A program made the position numbers and the translations under genes. The notes under the pieces were generated by a model, which did not search any database, was not told where the DNA came from, and worked only from the letters and a program-made list of their open reading frames with translations. Shown here piece by piece: positions 53,038-60,825 of a stretch of DNA of 64,000 nt. Each line of letters starts with the position of its first letter. The first letter of the stretch is position 1. This DNA is from RGUW01 sp040399325 (GTDB lineage Bacteria; Cyanobacteriota; Cyanobacteriia; PCC-6307; Cyanobiaceae): assembly GCA_040399325.1 (NCBI GenBank), contig JBBASJ010000003.1, positions 1 to 64,000 of the forward strand, read 5' to 3'.

Positions 53038-54042
53038 TCAGTCGGGCTCCTCGAGATTGAACCGCTTCCAGCCCGCCAGCACGCCGAAGATCGCTTCAGC
53101 GCTGATCAGGCCCACGAAGGCACCGAATTCATCGACCACCACCCGCAGCGATGACGGGTCACCACGCCTGAAACTGGTGAGCAGGCGGTCGGCCCTGATC
53201 ACCTCGGGCACGTAATCGGGGGCCTCGGCCAGGGCCGCCACGGGCTGGTCGGTGGGGCCGGCCGCCAGGGCGGCAAGGGCCACCTCGCGGCGCAAAACCC
53301 CCATGACCTCATCGACCTCCTTGCCCAGCAGCACCCAGGCCGAGCCCGCCGGGGCTGCCACGATGGCATCGGCGGCCTGAGCCAGGCCCAACTCCACCGG
53401 CAGGGTCAGGGTGGCGACCCGCGGCGTCATCAGATCGCGGGCCGTGAGGTCGTTGAGGGCAAAGACCTTGCCGATCATGGCCGCCTCATCGGCCTCGATC
53501 TGGCCCTGCTGGCTGCCGAGGCGTGCCAGCAGGTGAATCTCGTGCTCATTGGTGGTCAGTTCGGCCGTGGCCGTCAGCGACGGCATCAGACGCTCCAGCA
53601 GCACCAGCAGGGGCCGCATCAGCCGCTGCAGCAGCAGCAGAGGCCGGGCCGCCACCAGGGCGATCGGGATGGCGAAGGAATTGCCGATGGTCTTGGGGAA
53701 GATCTCCCCGAACAGAATCACCGCCACGGTGAAGCCACCGTTGAACAGCAGCAGGGCCAGCTCGCTCTGACCGAGCCGGTCGAAGGCATGACCGGCCTGC
53801 ACCCCCAGCAGCAGCGAGCCGGAGATGTTGAACAGGTTGTTGAGCACGACCAGCAGGGCCAGGGAGCGGCCAGGGCTGGTCTTGATGCGTTCCAGGGCGA
53901 CGGCTCCACCGACCCGCTGCTTGGCCAGGGTGTGCAACTGGATCGGATTGACCGAGAGCAGTGCCGCCTCTGTGCCCGAGGCCAACGCCGAGCCCAGCAG
54001 GATCAGACCGGCCAGCACGGCGAGCACAACAAGCGGATGCAT
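53038..54042 (-). CDS. CNNM/HlyC-CorC family membrane protein (DUF21)
   Basis: A 334-residue protein with a DUF21/CNNM transmembrane domain (about 1-170, ALASGTEAALLSVNPIQLHT and LFGEIFPKTIGNSFAIPIAL) and a CBS-pair region (about 190-310, LTARDLMTPRVATLTLP). Relatives move or sense Mg2+ (and other divalent ions), exporting Mg2+ in some bacteria. The CorC_HlyC C-terminal domain is missing or very short. ATG 54042 is chosen at the start of the first helix; the frame runs on upstream without family similarity. It is divergent from ktrB by 87 bp. Confidence 0.88.
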   Translation of the reverse strand: MHPLVVLAVLAGLILLGSALASGTEAALLSVNPIQLHTLAKQRVGGAVALERIKTSPGRSLALLVVLNNLFNISGSLLLGVQAGHAFDRLGQSELALLLFNGGFTVAVILFGEIFPKTIGNSFAIPIALVAARPLLLLQRLMRPLLVLLERLMPSLTATAELTTNEHEIHLLARLGSQQGQIEADEAAMIGKVFALNDLTARDLMTPRVATLTLPVELGLAQAADAIVAAPAGSAWVLLGKEVDEVMGVLRREVALAALAAGPTDQPVAALAEAPDYVPEVIRADRLLTSFRRGDPSSLRVVVDEFGAFVGLISAEAIFGVLAGWKRFNLEEPD

Positions 54043-54129
54043 GGCGAAGGCCGAAGCCGGTGTGAGGGTGTCGCCTCTTTTTAACCTGCATCCGGGCTGG
54101 CACCCATGGGGCGCTGCAGACTGGGGGCC

Positions 54130-55536
54130 ATGAACAGGAGCCCCGCAGCCCAGACCTGGAGCCGCCTGCAGCACTGGCGGCACCGGCTCACGGTTCCCCA
54201 GTTCACGGCGGTCACGGGTCTGCTGGTGATCGCCGCCGGCACGGTGATCCTGGCCTCACCCCTGTGTTCCACCGATGCGGTCGGCCTGTGGGAAGCCCTG
54301 TTCACGGTGACCTCCGCGATCACCGTGACCGGGCTGTCGATCATTGATGTGAGTAGGGATCTGACGCCGATCGGGCAGGGGGCCCTGGCTGGGCTGATCA
54401 TGGTGGGGGGCCTGGGCCTGATGGCCATCACCACCTTTCTGCAGGGATTCGTGCAGGGACGCAGCGGCCTGCGTCAGCGCCTCGACAAAGGCCGTGCCCT
54501 CGACGAATTCGGCGTCGGCGGCATCGGCCCCACCTTTCATCAGATCCTGATCACCGCCAGCTGCCTGATCGGCCTGGGAACCCTGATTCTCTACAGCTTC
54601 GGTTTCACCGACATTGAGAACCGGGGCGCCCGGCTGTGGGCCGCCCTGTTCCACTGCATCAGCGCCTACAACAACGCCGGCTTCGGCCTCTGGGCCGACA
54701 ACCTGGTGGGTTACCAGGTCAATGCCGTGGTCTGCGGCGTGATCGGCTCCCTGATCGTGATGGGCGGCATCGGCTGGCGGGTCACCAACGACCTGTTGAA
54801 CTTCAAATTTCGATTGCGGCGGTTGCGCCACCTGAGCCTGCATACCCGCCTGGTGCTGCGCTCCACCGCGCTGCTGATCGCCATCGGCACCCTGGGGCTG
54901 CTGTTCACCGAACAGTTCAGCCCCGATGGTGTGGTGCAGAAACTGGGGCTGCTGCCCCGCCTGCAGGTGACCCTGTTTCAGTCGATCACCACCCGCACCG
55001 CGGGCTTCAACACGGTGCCGTTGTCGATCGAGACGATCTCCGACGCCGGCCTGCTGCTGATGATCCTGTTGATGTTCATCGGCGCCAGTCCGGGGGGCAC
55101 CGGCGGCGGCATCAAGACCACCACGTTTGCGGTGCTGATCGGCGCCACCCGCTCGACACTGCAGAACCGTGAAGGGGTGGTGATCCGCAACCGGCTGATC
55201 CCGGCGTCGGTGGTGCTCAAGGCGATCGGCACGGCCCTGGCCTCAGCCATTTTTGTGGTGCTCATGACCCTGCTGCTGGGGATCGGCGAAACGGTCAACG
55301 GTCAGGCGGCCGGCGGCACCTTCAGCTTTCTGGAGAACCTGTTCACCTGCATGTCGGCCTTCGGCACGGTGGGGCTGGATCTGGGCGTGACCGCCAATCT
55401 GGGCCGCTGGAGTCAGCTGGTGCTGATGGTCTGCATGTTTGTGGGGCGGCTGGGAATTCTGCTGATGCTGTCGGCGATCTACGGCAATCGCCCCCCATCG
55501 AGGGTCGGCTACCCCCGCGAAGAGGTGTACCTCTGA
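54130..55536 (+). CDS. ktrB: Potassium transporter membrane subunit, Ktr/Trk type
   Basis: Na+-dependent K+ uptake channel-like subunit, 468 residues, four M1-P-M2 repeats. The selectivity-filter Gly lies in each P loop: VTSAITVTGLS, CISAYNNAGFG, TTRTAGFNTV and CMSAFGTVGLD. The gating loop GASPGGTGGGIKTTTF follows the third repeat. Ktr systems need a cytosolic RCK subunit (KtrA) that binds nucleotides; no such gene is adjacent. ATG 54130 is preferred over 54106. Confidence 0.93.
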   Translation: MNRSPAAQTWSRLQHWRHRLTVPQFTAVTGLLVIAAGTVILASPLCSTDAVGLWEALFTVTSAITVTGLSIIDVSRDLTPIGQGALAGLIMVGGLGLMAITTFLQGFVQGRSGLRQRLDKGRALDEFGVGGIGPTFHQILITASCLIGLGTLILYSFGFTDIENRGARLWAALFHCISAYNNAGFGLWADNLVGYQVNAVVCGVIGSLIVMGGIGWRVTNDLLNFKFRLRRLRHLSLHTRLVLRSTALLIAIGTLGLLFTEQFSPDGVVQKLGLLPRLQVTLFQSITTRTAGFNTVPLSIETISDAGLLLMILLMFIGASPGGTGGGIKTTTFAVLIGATRSTLQNREGVVIRNRLIPASVVLKAIGTALASAIFVVLMTLLLGIGETVNGQAAGGTFSFLENLFTCMSAFGTVGLDLGVTANLGRWSQLVLMVCMFVGRLGILLMLSAIYGNRPPSRVGYPREEVYL

Positions 55537-55624
55537 AGGGCAGACCAGCCCAGGAGCGCAAGAGATGGCGCGAACGGCGAATTAGCACTGTTTCCCGGTC
55601 GTCTTTGCGTGTTAAAAAAGACGC

Positions 55625-57427
55625 ATGCTTGACCTCCTTGCTTCGATCTCGACCGGCGGCTGGATCACCCTGGCGGTGCTGGCCGGATCGGTGGTGCTGT
55701 TCATCGGCGGCTGGCTCGCGCCCGAAATCACCGGCCTGCTGGCAGCCGCGCTGCTGATCGTGACCGGGGTGCTCAAACCCGGCGAGGCGCTCGAAGGGTT
55801 CGGCAGCCCGGCCCTGATCACCCTGATGGGTCTGTTTGCCCTCTCTTCAGGCTTGTTTCGCTCGGGGGCCCTCGACCGGCTGCGCGCCCTGATCGGTTCG
55901 GATGCGGTGCGCAGCCCCAAGCGCATGATCGCCCTGATGGTGGCCGCCGTTGCACCGGTCTCGGCCTTCGTGCCCAACACCCCGATCGTGGCTTCCCTGC
56001 TGCCGGTGGTCGAGGGCTGGTGCCAGCGCCGCGGCATCTCGCCCTCCAAAGTGCTGCTGCCCCTGTCGTTTGCCACGGTGCTGGGGGGCACCATGACCCT
56101 GCTGGGCAGTTCGGTGAACCTGCTGGCCAGCGAGGTCAGCAGCAAGCTGGGCTATGGCGCCTTCGGCCTGTTCGGCTTCAGCGCCATCGGCATCGGGGTG
56201 TGGCTCGGGGGCGGGGTGGTGATGGTGCTGCTGGCCGATCGGTTTCTGCCCGATCGCGGCCGCAACGACGACGATCTGGTCGGCAATCTGGCCAGCAGCG
56301 GCTATCTGACCGAGGTCAGGATCCCGGCCGGTTCAGAACTGATCGGCCAGTCGCTGCATGGCAGCCGTCTGCAACGGCGCTTTGACCTCGACGTGCTGGA
56401 GCTGCACCGCGGCAGCGAGCGGTTTCTGCCACCCCTGGCCGACCGAACCCTGGCGCTCGAAGACCGGCTGCTGCTGCGCTGCAGCCGCGAAGACCTGCTG
56501 CGCCTGCAGCAGGACCACACGATCGAGCTGGCCCCCGTGCCCGACACCCAGCCCAGAACCGACCAGCAGAACAACCAGCGCACGGTCGAGGTGCTGCTGC
56601 CGGCAGGATCGACCCTGGCGGGCGACTGCCTGCGGGATCTGCGCTTCCGGCAGCGCTACAACGTCACGGTGCTGGCCCTGCGGCGTGGCAACGCGGTGAT
56701 CCGCGAGCGTCTCGGCCGGGCCCAGCTGCGCGAGGGCGACGTGCTGCTGCTGCAGGGCCCCAAGGATGCCATCCGCGGCCTTCAGGCCAACAATGATCTG
56801 GTGGTGCTGGAACAGCTGGAAAAGGATCTGCCGACCGTGAGCCGCAAGCGCCTGGCCTTGCTGATCGCGGTTCTGGTGGTTCTGCTGCCGGCCTGCGATC
56901 TGATTCCACTGGTGGCCGCGGTGCTGCTGGGCACGGTGGCCATGGTGGCGACCGGCTGCCTGCGTGCCGGCGAGCTGCAGCGATCGATCCGCCTCGATGT
57001 GATCCTGCTGCTGGGCTCGCTCTCCAGCTTCAGTGCCGCCCTGGAGAAGACCGGTCTGGCCGGTGCCCTGGCCCAGGGGTTGCTGCGGGGACTGCACCGC
57101 TGGCCCGTGTATGCCGCCCTGCTGGTGGTGTTCTTGTTCACCACCCTGCTCACCGAAGTGATGAGCAACGCTGCCACGGTGGCCATGGTGATTCCGATCG
57201 CCGGCCAGTTGGCCGTGGGACTGGAACAGCCTCCGATGGCCTTCATCTATGCGGTGCTGTTTGGTGCCAGCCAGAGTTTTCTGAGCCCGGTCGGCTATCA
57301 GACCAACCTGATGGTGTTTGGCCCTGGCCGCTACCGCTTTCTGGACATCGCCCGTTACGGAGTCCCCCTCACCGTGACCATGACCCTGCTGGTCCCCTGG
57401 CTGATCTGCCGTCAATTCGGCCTGTGA
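55625..57427 (+). CDS. SLC13/DASS-like permease with two RCK_C (TrkA-C) domains
   Basis: A 600-residue permease. The first half has about five membrane helices (1-200; LTLMGLFALSSGLFRSGAL, PNTPIVASLLPVVEGW). Two tandem RCK_C domains follow (about 215-400; PAGSELIGQSLHGSRLQRRF and PAGSTLAGDCLRDLRFRQRY), then a second membrane half ending SNAATVAMVIPIAGQ and SQSFLSPVGYQTNLMVFGPG. Cyanobacterial members are annotated as sulfate or other anion transporters; substrate is uncertain. ATG 55625 is preceded by a small GTCTTT/AAAGAC stem next to the start. Confidence 0.9.
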   Translation: MLDLLASISTGGWITLAVLAGSVVLFIGGWLAPEITGLLAAALLIVTGVLKPGEALEGFGSPALITLMGLFALSSGLFRSGALDRLRALIGSDAVRSPKRMIALMVAAVAPVSAFVPNTPIVASLLPVVEGWCQRRGISPSKVLLPLSFATVLGGTMTLLGSSVNLLASEVSSKLGYGAFGLFGFSAIGIGVWLGGGVVMVLLADRFLPDRGRNDDDLVGNLASSGYLTEVRIPAGSELIGQSLHGSRLQRRFDLDVLELHRGSERFLPPLADRTLALEDRLLLRCSREDLLRLQQDHTIELAPVPDTQPRTDQQNNQRTVEVLLPAGSTLAGDCLRDLRFRQRYNVTVLALRRGNAVIRERLGRAQLREGDVLLLQGPKDAIRGLQANNDLVVLEQLEKDLPTVSRKRLALLIAVLVVLLPACDLIPLVAAVLLGTVAMVATGCLRAGELQRSIRLDVILLLGSLSSFSAALEKTGLAGALAQGLLRGLHRWPVYAALLVVFLFTTLLTEVMSNAATVAMVIPIAGQLAVGLEQPPMAFIYAVLFGASQSFLSPVGYQTNLMVFGPGRYRFLDIARYGVPLTVTMTLLVPWLICRQFGL

Positions 57428-57436
57428 GGGACGGTG

Positions 57437-58522
57437 TCAGCCGCCGCGCAGGCGCTGCCGGCGCCAGCTGAGCACCTCGGTGACCAGGAACACCATCACC
57501 AATGGAATCACCAGAACCAGCACAGCCACGCGGAACGTGTTGAGCAGGTCCCCACCGCTGGTCACTTCGATCAGCTGGTCGACCAGATAAAGCACATAAA
57601 GCACCACGAGCAGGAAGCCTTCACGGCGACGAATCACCCCGCCGGTCCAGAAAATGGGCAGGCAGGCCAGGGTGGTGGCGATCATCAGTGGCAGATCGCG
57701 ATTGATCAGAATCGGCTCGGCCACCAGGCCATCGCCCGAGAAGGTGGCACACAGACCAAGGATCAGCAGCTGGTTGATGATGTTGCTGCCAACCACGTTG
57801 CCGATGGCGATGTCGGCCTTGCCGCGATAGGCCGCCACCACCGAGGTCACCAGCTCGGGCATCGAGGTGCCGGCCGCCACGATGGTGATGCCCACCACGG
57901 TTTCAGGAATCTGCAGCAGGGCCGCCGCCGCCTCGGCACCGCGCACCAGGATCTGCGACCCGATCACCAACAACACCAGGCCGATCGCCAGCTTGCCCAG
58001 AGCCACCGGCACCGTGCTGGTCTCATCGATGGCAAAGGCATCGGCCTCATCGGGGTTGTCGACGGCCGTCTCGGTGGCGGTGCGGCACTCCCAGACGATG
58101 TTGATCACCAGGGCCGTGAGCAGGGCCACCCCCGCCTGCCAGTAGAGCCGCCCGCCGGCAGCCATGCCCCAGACCGCCATCGAAACGGCCAGCAGCAGTG
58201 GCACATCGCGGCGCACCAGCCGGCTCTTCACCCGCAACGGCATCACCAGGGAGCTGAGGCCCAGCACGATCAGCACGTTGAAGATGTTGCTGCCGACGAT
58301 GTTGGTGATGGCGATTCCGTCGTTGTCCTGAACCGTCGAGATCAGGCTCACGAACAGTTCAGGGGCGCTGGTACCCAGCGACACCAGGGTCAGACCGATC
58401 ACGATCTGGGGAATGCCCAGCATCAGCGAGATCGCGACCGACCCGGCCACAAAGAACTCACCGCCGCCGAACAGCAACAGAATGCCGACAACAATCTGAA
58501 TCACACTGGGCAGATAGGTCAT
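57437..58522 (-). CDS. Calcium/cation antiporter, CaCA family (YrbG-like)
   Basis: A 361-residue exchanger with two inverted halves. Each alpha repeat has its pair of motifs: GTSAPELFVS with NIVGSNIFNVL in the first, GTSMPELVTS with NVVGSNIINQL in the second. The acidic ion-binding Glu is present in both. A hydrophilic linker (about 148-170) joins the halves. It exports Ca2+ in exchange for Na+ or H+. It converges on the SLC13 gene with a 9-bp gap. Confidence 0.93.
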   Translation of the reverse strand: MTYLPSVIQIVVGILLLFGGGEFFVAGSVAISLMLGIPQIVIGLTLVSLGTSAPELFVSLISTVQDNDGIAITNIVGSNIFNVLIVLGLSSLVMPLRVKSRLVRRDVPLLLAVSMAVWGMAAGGRLYWQAGVALLTALVINIVWECRTATETAVDNPDEADAFAIDETSTVPVALGKLAIGLVLLVIGSQILVRGAEAAAALLQIPETVVGITIVAAGTSMPELVTSVVAAYRGKADIAIGNVVGSNIINQLLILGLCATFSGDGLVAEPILINRDLPLMIATTLACLPIFWTGGVIRRREGFLLVVLYVLYLVDQLIEVTSGGDLLNTFRVAVLVLVIPLVMVFLVTEVLSWRRQRLRGG

Positions 58523-58607
58523 CGCACCTCAAACAGGCAGATGACAGCAGGCTATCAGCCGCCTTTCCCGCGCCAGAACAGCGCCAGAGCGTCAACGAAG
58601 AACCGCG

Positions 58608-58781
58608 TCACGAAGAAGGGTTGGCTTTCTTCGCCACATCGAGGTCATAGGCATGTTTGTGCTGCAGGTAAAAATCAAGCGCCTCAAGAACAACCGTGCC
58701 AAATGACTTAGCCTCAAGGATCGCTAACAGACGCAGCGCACGATGCATTTCATCAGCCACTGAAACCGTGATTCTTCGCAT
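58608..58781 (-). CDS. Solitary ribbon-helix-helix protein (antitoxin-like)
   Basis: A 57-residue RHH protein from ATG 58781: MRRITVSVADEMHRALRLLA forms the DNA-contacting strand and first helix, and GTVVLEALDFYLQHKHAYDL the second. The tail is basic. No toxin frame accompanies it on either side, so it may be an orphan antitoxin or a small regulator. Codon use (AAA, ATT, GCA) is more AT-rich than the neighbours and the 58782-58926 interval is AT-rich as well, suggesting transfer. Confidence 0.65.
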   Translation of the reverse strand: MRRITVSVADEMHRALRLLAILEAKSFGTVVLEALDFYLQHKHAYDLDVAKKANPSS

Positions 58782-58926
58782 TGACCAGCGTCGATCCGCA
58801 ACAAAAAAGAGAGCATAAGTCAAAACTATTAGGCATTACTGTGAAAGCAGAAATGCAGATTTGCAGCACCTCAGCTATAACTGTGAAGTCCCTTGACCGC
58901 TTGTGCATCGCTGCCATGCAGCCGGC

Positions 58927-59160
58927 TCAGCAGGTCCCGCCCGAGCGCGGTGCTGCGCTGGCGTAGCCCGGATCCAGCCAGCATCGCGGCAGAGGCTCGC
59001 CCGAAGGAAACCGCAACTCGGCCTTGAGAAACGACTCGGGATCCTGCAGTTCTTCGCCCGCGTGGAAGCGGCCTTCCACCCGCAACGCAAACGGATCCAT
59101 CAGGGGCTTCAGCTGCCCCACCTCAACGAGGCTGCCGTCGGGGCAATAGGTCAGAAACAT
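58927..59160 (-). CDS. Small conserved-looking cyanobacterial protein, unknown function
   Basis: A 77-residue soluble protein from ATG 59160, beginning MFLTYCPDGSLVEVGQLKPL and containing FHAGEELQDPESFLKAELRF and PSGEPLPRCWLDPGY. It has the look of short conserved proteins of picocyanobacteria, but I know no domain name or function for it. The last 12 residues are low-complexity. It is divergent from the exported operon at 59349. Confidence 0.65.
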   Translation of the reverse strand: MFLTYCPDGSLVEVGQLKPLMDPFALRVEGRFHAGEELQDPESFLKAELRFPSGEPLPRCWLDPGYASAAPRSGGTC

Positions 59161-59348
59161 GCGCAGCGCGGGGCAAGGGAACACGGTCCGCCCCAACCTC
59201 CCAGCTCCGGCATGCGCGCGGGTCTCGGCTCAGCAACACCGCTGGCCATGCGCCGCAGTTCTCTTCACCACTGCGGCATCGGGCCGTCAGCCCGGGCTGG
59301 CACCGTTACACCCGGCAGGCATTCAGCCGCCAAGGCCTGATTTCCACC

Positions 59349-59876
59349 ATGCCCCTGTTCAGCACCCATCGCCCCGCCCGACTCTGGCTTGCGCCACTGC
59401 TGCTGGTTCCCGGCCTGATCGGCAATGTCTGCGCCGCGGGCGCTGCCCAGGTGGGCACCAGCCAGGGGGTGAACTTCGGCCAGGCCGTGATCAACAGCTC
59501 GTGCACCGTGACCACCGGCGATGGATCGATCGGCGTACGCACCAACCGCAGCCTGATCACCTCCGACAGCGCCGAAACGGGCAATTTCACCGGTACCCGG
59601 GCCGCGGCCTCGATCTCGGCCCTGAGCAACCTCACCGACAGCGCCGTTCTCAAGGTGGAGAACCCCACCCTGGGTGGCGGCACAGCGGCAAGCAGCGCGC
59701 AGGTCAAAGTTGGGACCACTGGCGCCACCTGGGGAGCTGCGGGCGAGGTCAGACTCGGAGCCGACGGCACCCTTGAGAGCACCCCGGTGCATGTGCGCTT
59801 CAGCACCACCGACAACAACAGTCGCTTCGCCACCGGCACCTACACCGCCAGTGCCACGGTGAGCTGCTACGAATGA
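59349..59876 (+). CDS. Exported pilin-like / spore-coat-U-like beta-sandwich protein
   Basis: A 175-residue protein with a signal peptide (about 1-30, ending NVCAAGAAQ). The mature part is Thr/Ser/Ala-rich and beta-strand-like, with Cys52 (NSSCTVTTGDG) and Cys173 (TYTASATVSCYE) placed to close the first and last strands, as in subunits of chaperone-usher fimbriae and SCPU-domain proteins. The match is by layout, not by a strong motif. Its stop overlaps the next start (ATGA); the next gene encodes a PapD-like protein, which supports the idea. Confidence 0.55.
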   Translation: MPLFSTHRPARLWLAPLLLVPGLIGNVCAAGAAQVGTSQGVNFGQAVINSSCTVTTGDGSIGVRTNRSLITSDSAETGNFTGTRAAASISALSNLTDSAVLKVENPTLGGGTAASSAQVKVGTTGATWGAAGEVRLGADGTLESTPVHVRFSTTDNNSRFATGTYTASATVSCYE

Positions 59877-60322
59877 CCCTGTTGGCGAGGCCCCTACGGC
59901 GGGGTCTGGCGGCTCTGGGGCTGGTGCTGCTCGGCATGCCGAGCGGGCCGGCCCTGGCCTTCGGCCAGACGCCCCTCAGCCTGAGCGAGCGCAGAGGTGT
60001 CGTACAGCTCAATAATCCGGGCCAACGCAGCCTTCGCCTCCACCTGCAGGTGTTTGCCGCGGTGCCGCAGCAGGGCCGCGCCAGCGCCGCCCTCACCCCC
60101 CTGCCGCTCGAGCAGGCCGAGCGACTGATCCGCCTGCGTCCCAGCCAGTTCCGGCTGGCGCCAGGAGCGAGCCGCACTGTTTCCTACACCGTTCTCGATC
60201 CCAGCCAGGACTTCTTCTTATGTGGCGTCTCGCTTCAGGGACTGTTCACCGTGCGGGTGTGCTCGCGCTGGCGCTCGGCGGCGGCAGCCTCTGCGGCAGC
60301 CTTCCCTGGCAAGGCGCCTTAG
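59873..60322 (+). CDS. Exported single-domain PapD-like chaperone candidate
   Basis: A 149-residue protein with a signal peptide (about 1-29). Residues 30-120 resemble the first Ig domain of periplasmic pilus chaperones: QTPLSLSERRGVVQLNNPGQ, strands LRLHLQVFAAV, then LRPSQFRLAPGASRTVSYTV, the PxxFxLxPGxxxxV segment of that fold. The second chaperone domain is missing, and the last about 30 residues are read through the start of the next gene and look non-conserved. It may be a reduced chaperone or another Ig-like secreted protein. It is translationally coupled to the pilin-like gene. Confidence 0.5.
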   Translation: MTLLARPLRRGLAALGLVLLGMPSGPALAFGQTPLSLSERRGVVQLNNPGQRSLRLHLQVFAAVPQQGRASAALTPLPLEQAERLIRLRPSQFRLAPGASRTVSYTVLDPSQDFFLCGVSLQGLFTVRVCSRWRSAAAASAAAFPGKAP

Positions 60323-60825
60323 CGCAGATCTTTCTGGCTCCGACCCAGCAGTTTCCCCAGGGCTCACGGGTCTCGATCGACCTGGGGGGCCTGCGCTGCA
60401 ACGCCGATGGCGGCGCGCTGCCGAGCCTCTCGCTCTCGGCCGGGGCCTACCCCGACCAGTGGGGCAACAACGTCAACGTTGCCCCCAACGCCAGCAGCAG
60501 CATCGGCAACCAGAGCAGCCTGCTGGCCCTGGTGACGCTCAACATCCCGCTGGCCCGCAGCCGCAGTGAGTTCAGCTGTCAGACCCTGCTCAAGGACGCC
60601 CAGATCAAGGCCCGGATCGACAATCTGCGCCTGCTTGTCGAGGAGAACGTGATCAGCGAAAGCCAGTACCAGAAGGCCCTGCGATCCCTGTTCGGGGCGC
60701 AGTTCGTCGAGCTGGGCGCCAACGCCGCCAACCCAGCGGCCGGTGTGTCGGTGGTGCTGCCCTCAGCGGGCCAGAACGCGGGGGATCTGGGCCAGGCAGG
60801 TGGTGGCCGCCCGCGACAGCCGTGA
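60220..60825 (+). CDS. Exported protein with a paired-Cys beta domain and helical tail
   Basis: A 201-residue protein with a signal peptide (about 1-35, ending GALAQ). Its mature part has a strand-rich domain closed by Cys60 (LGGLRCNADGG) and Cys120 (SEFSCQTLL), Asn/Ser-rich loops, then a helical segment (121-160, DAQIKARIDNLRLLVEENVI) and a Gly/Pro tail. No family is recognised. It overlaps the chaperone-like gene by 103 bp in another frame, and its 3' end overlaps umuC on the other strand by 63 bp. Confidence 0.55.
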   Translation: MWRLASGTVHRAGVLALALGGGSLCGSLPWQGALAQIFLAPTQQFPQGSRVSIDLGGLRCNADGGALPSLSLSAGAYPDQWGNNVNVAPNASSSIGNQSSLLALVTLNIPLARSRSEFSCQTLLKDAQIKARIDNLRLLVEENVISESQYQKALRSLFGAQFVELGANAANPAAGVSVVLPSAGQNAGDLGQAGGGRPRQP

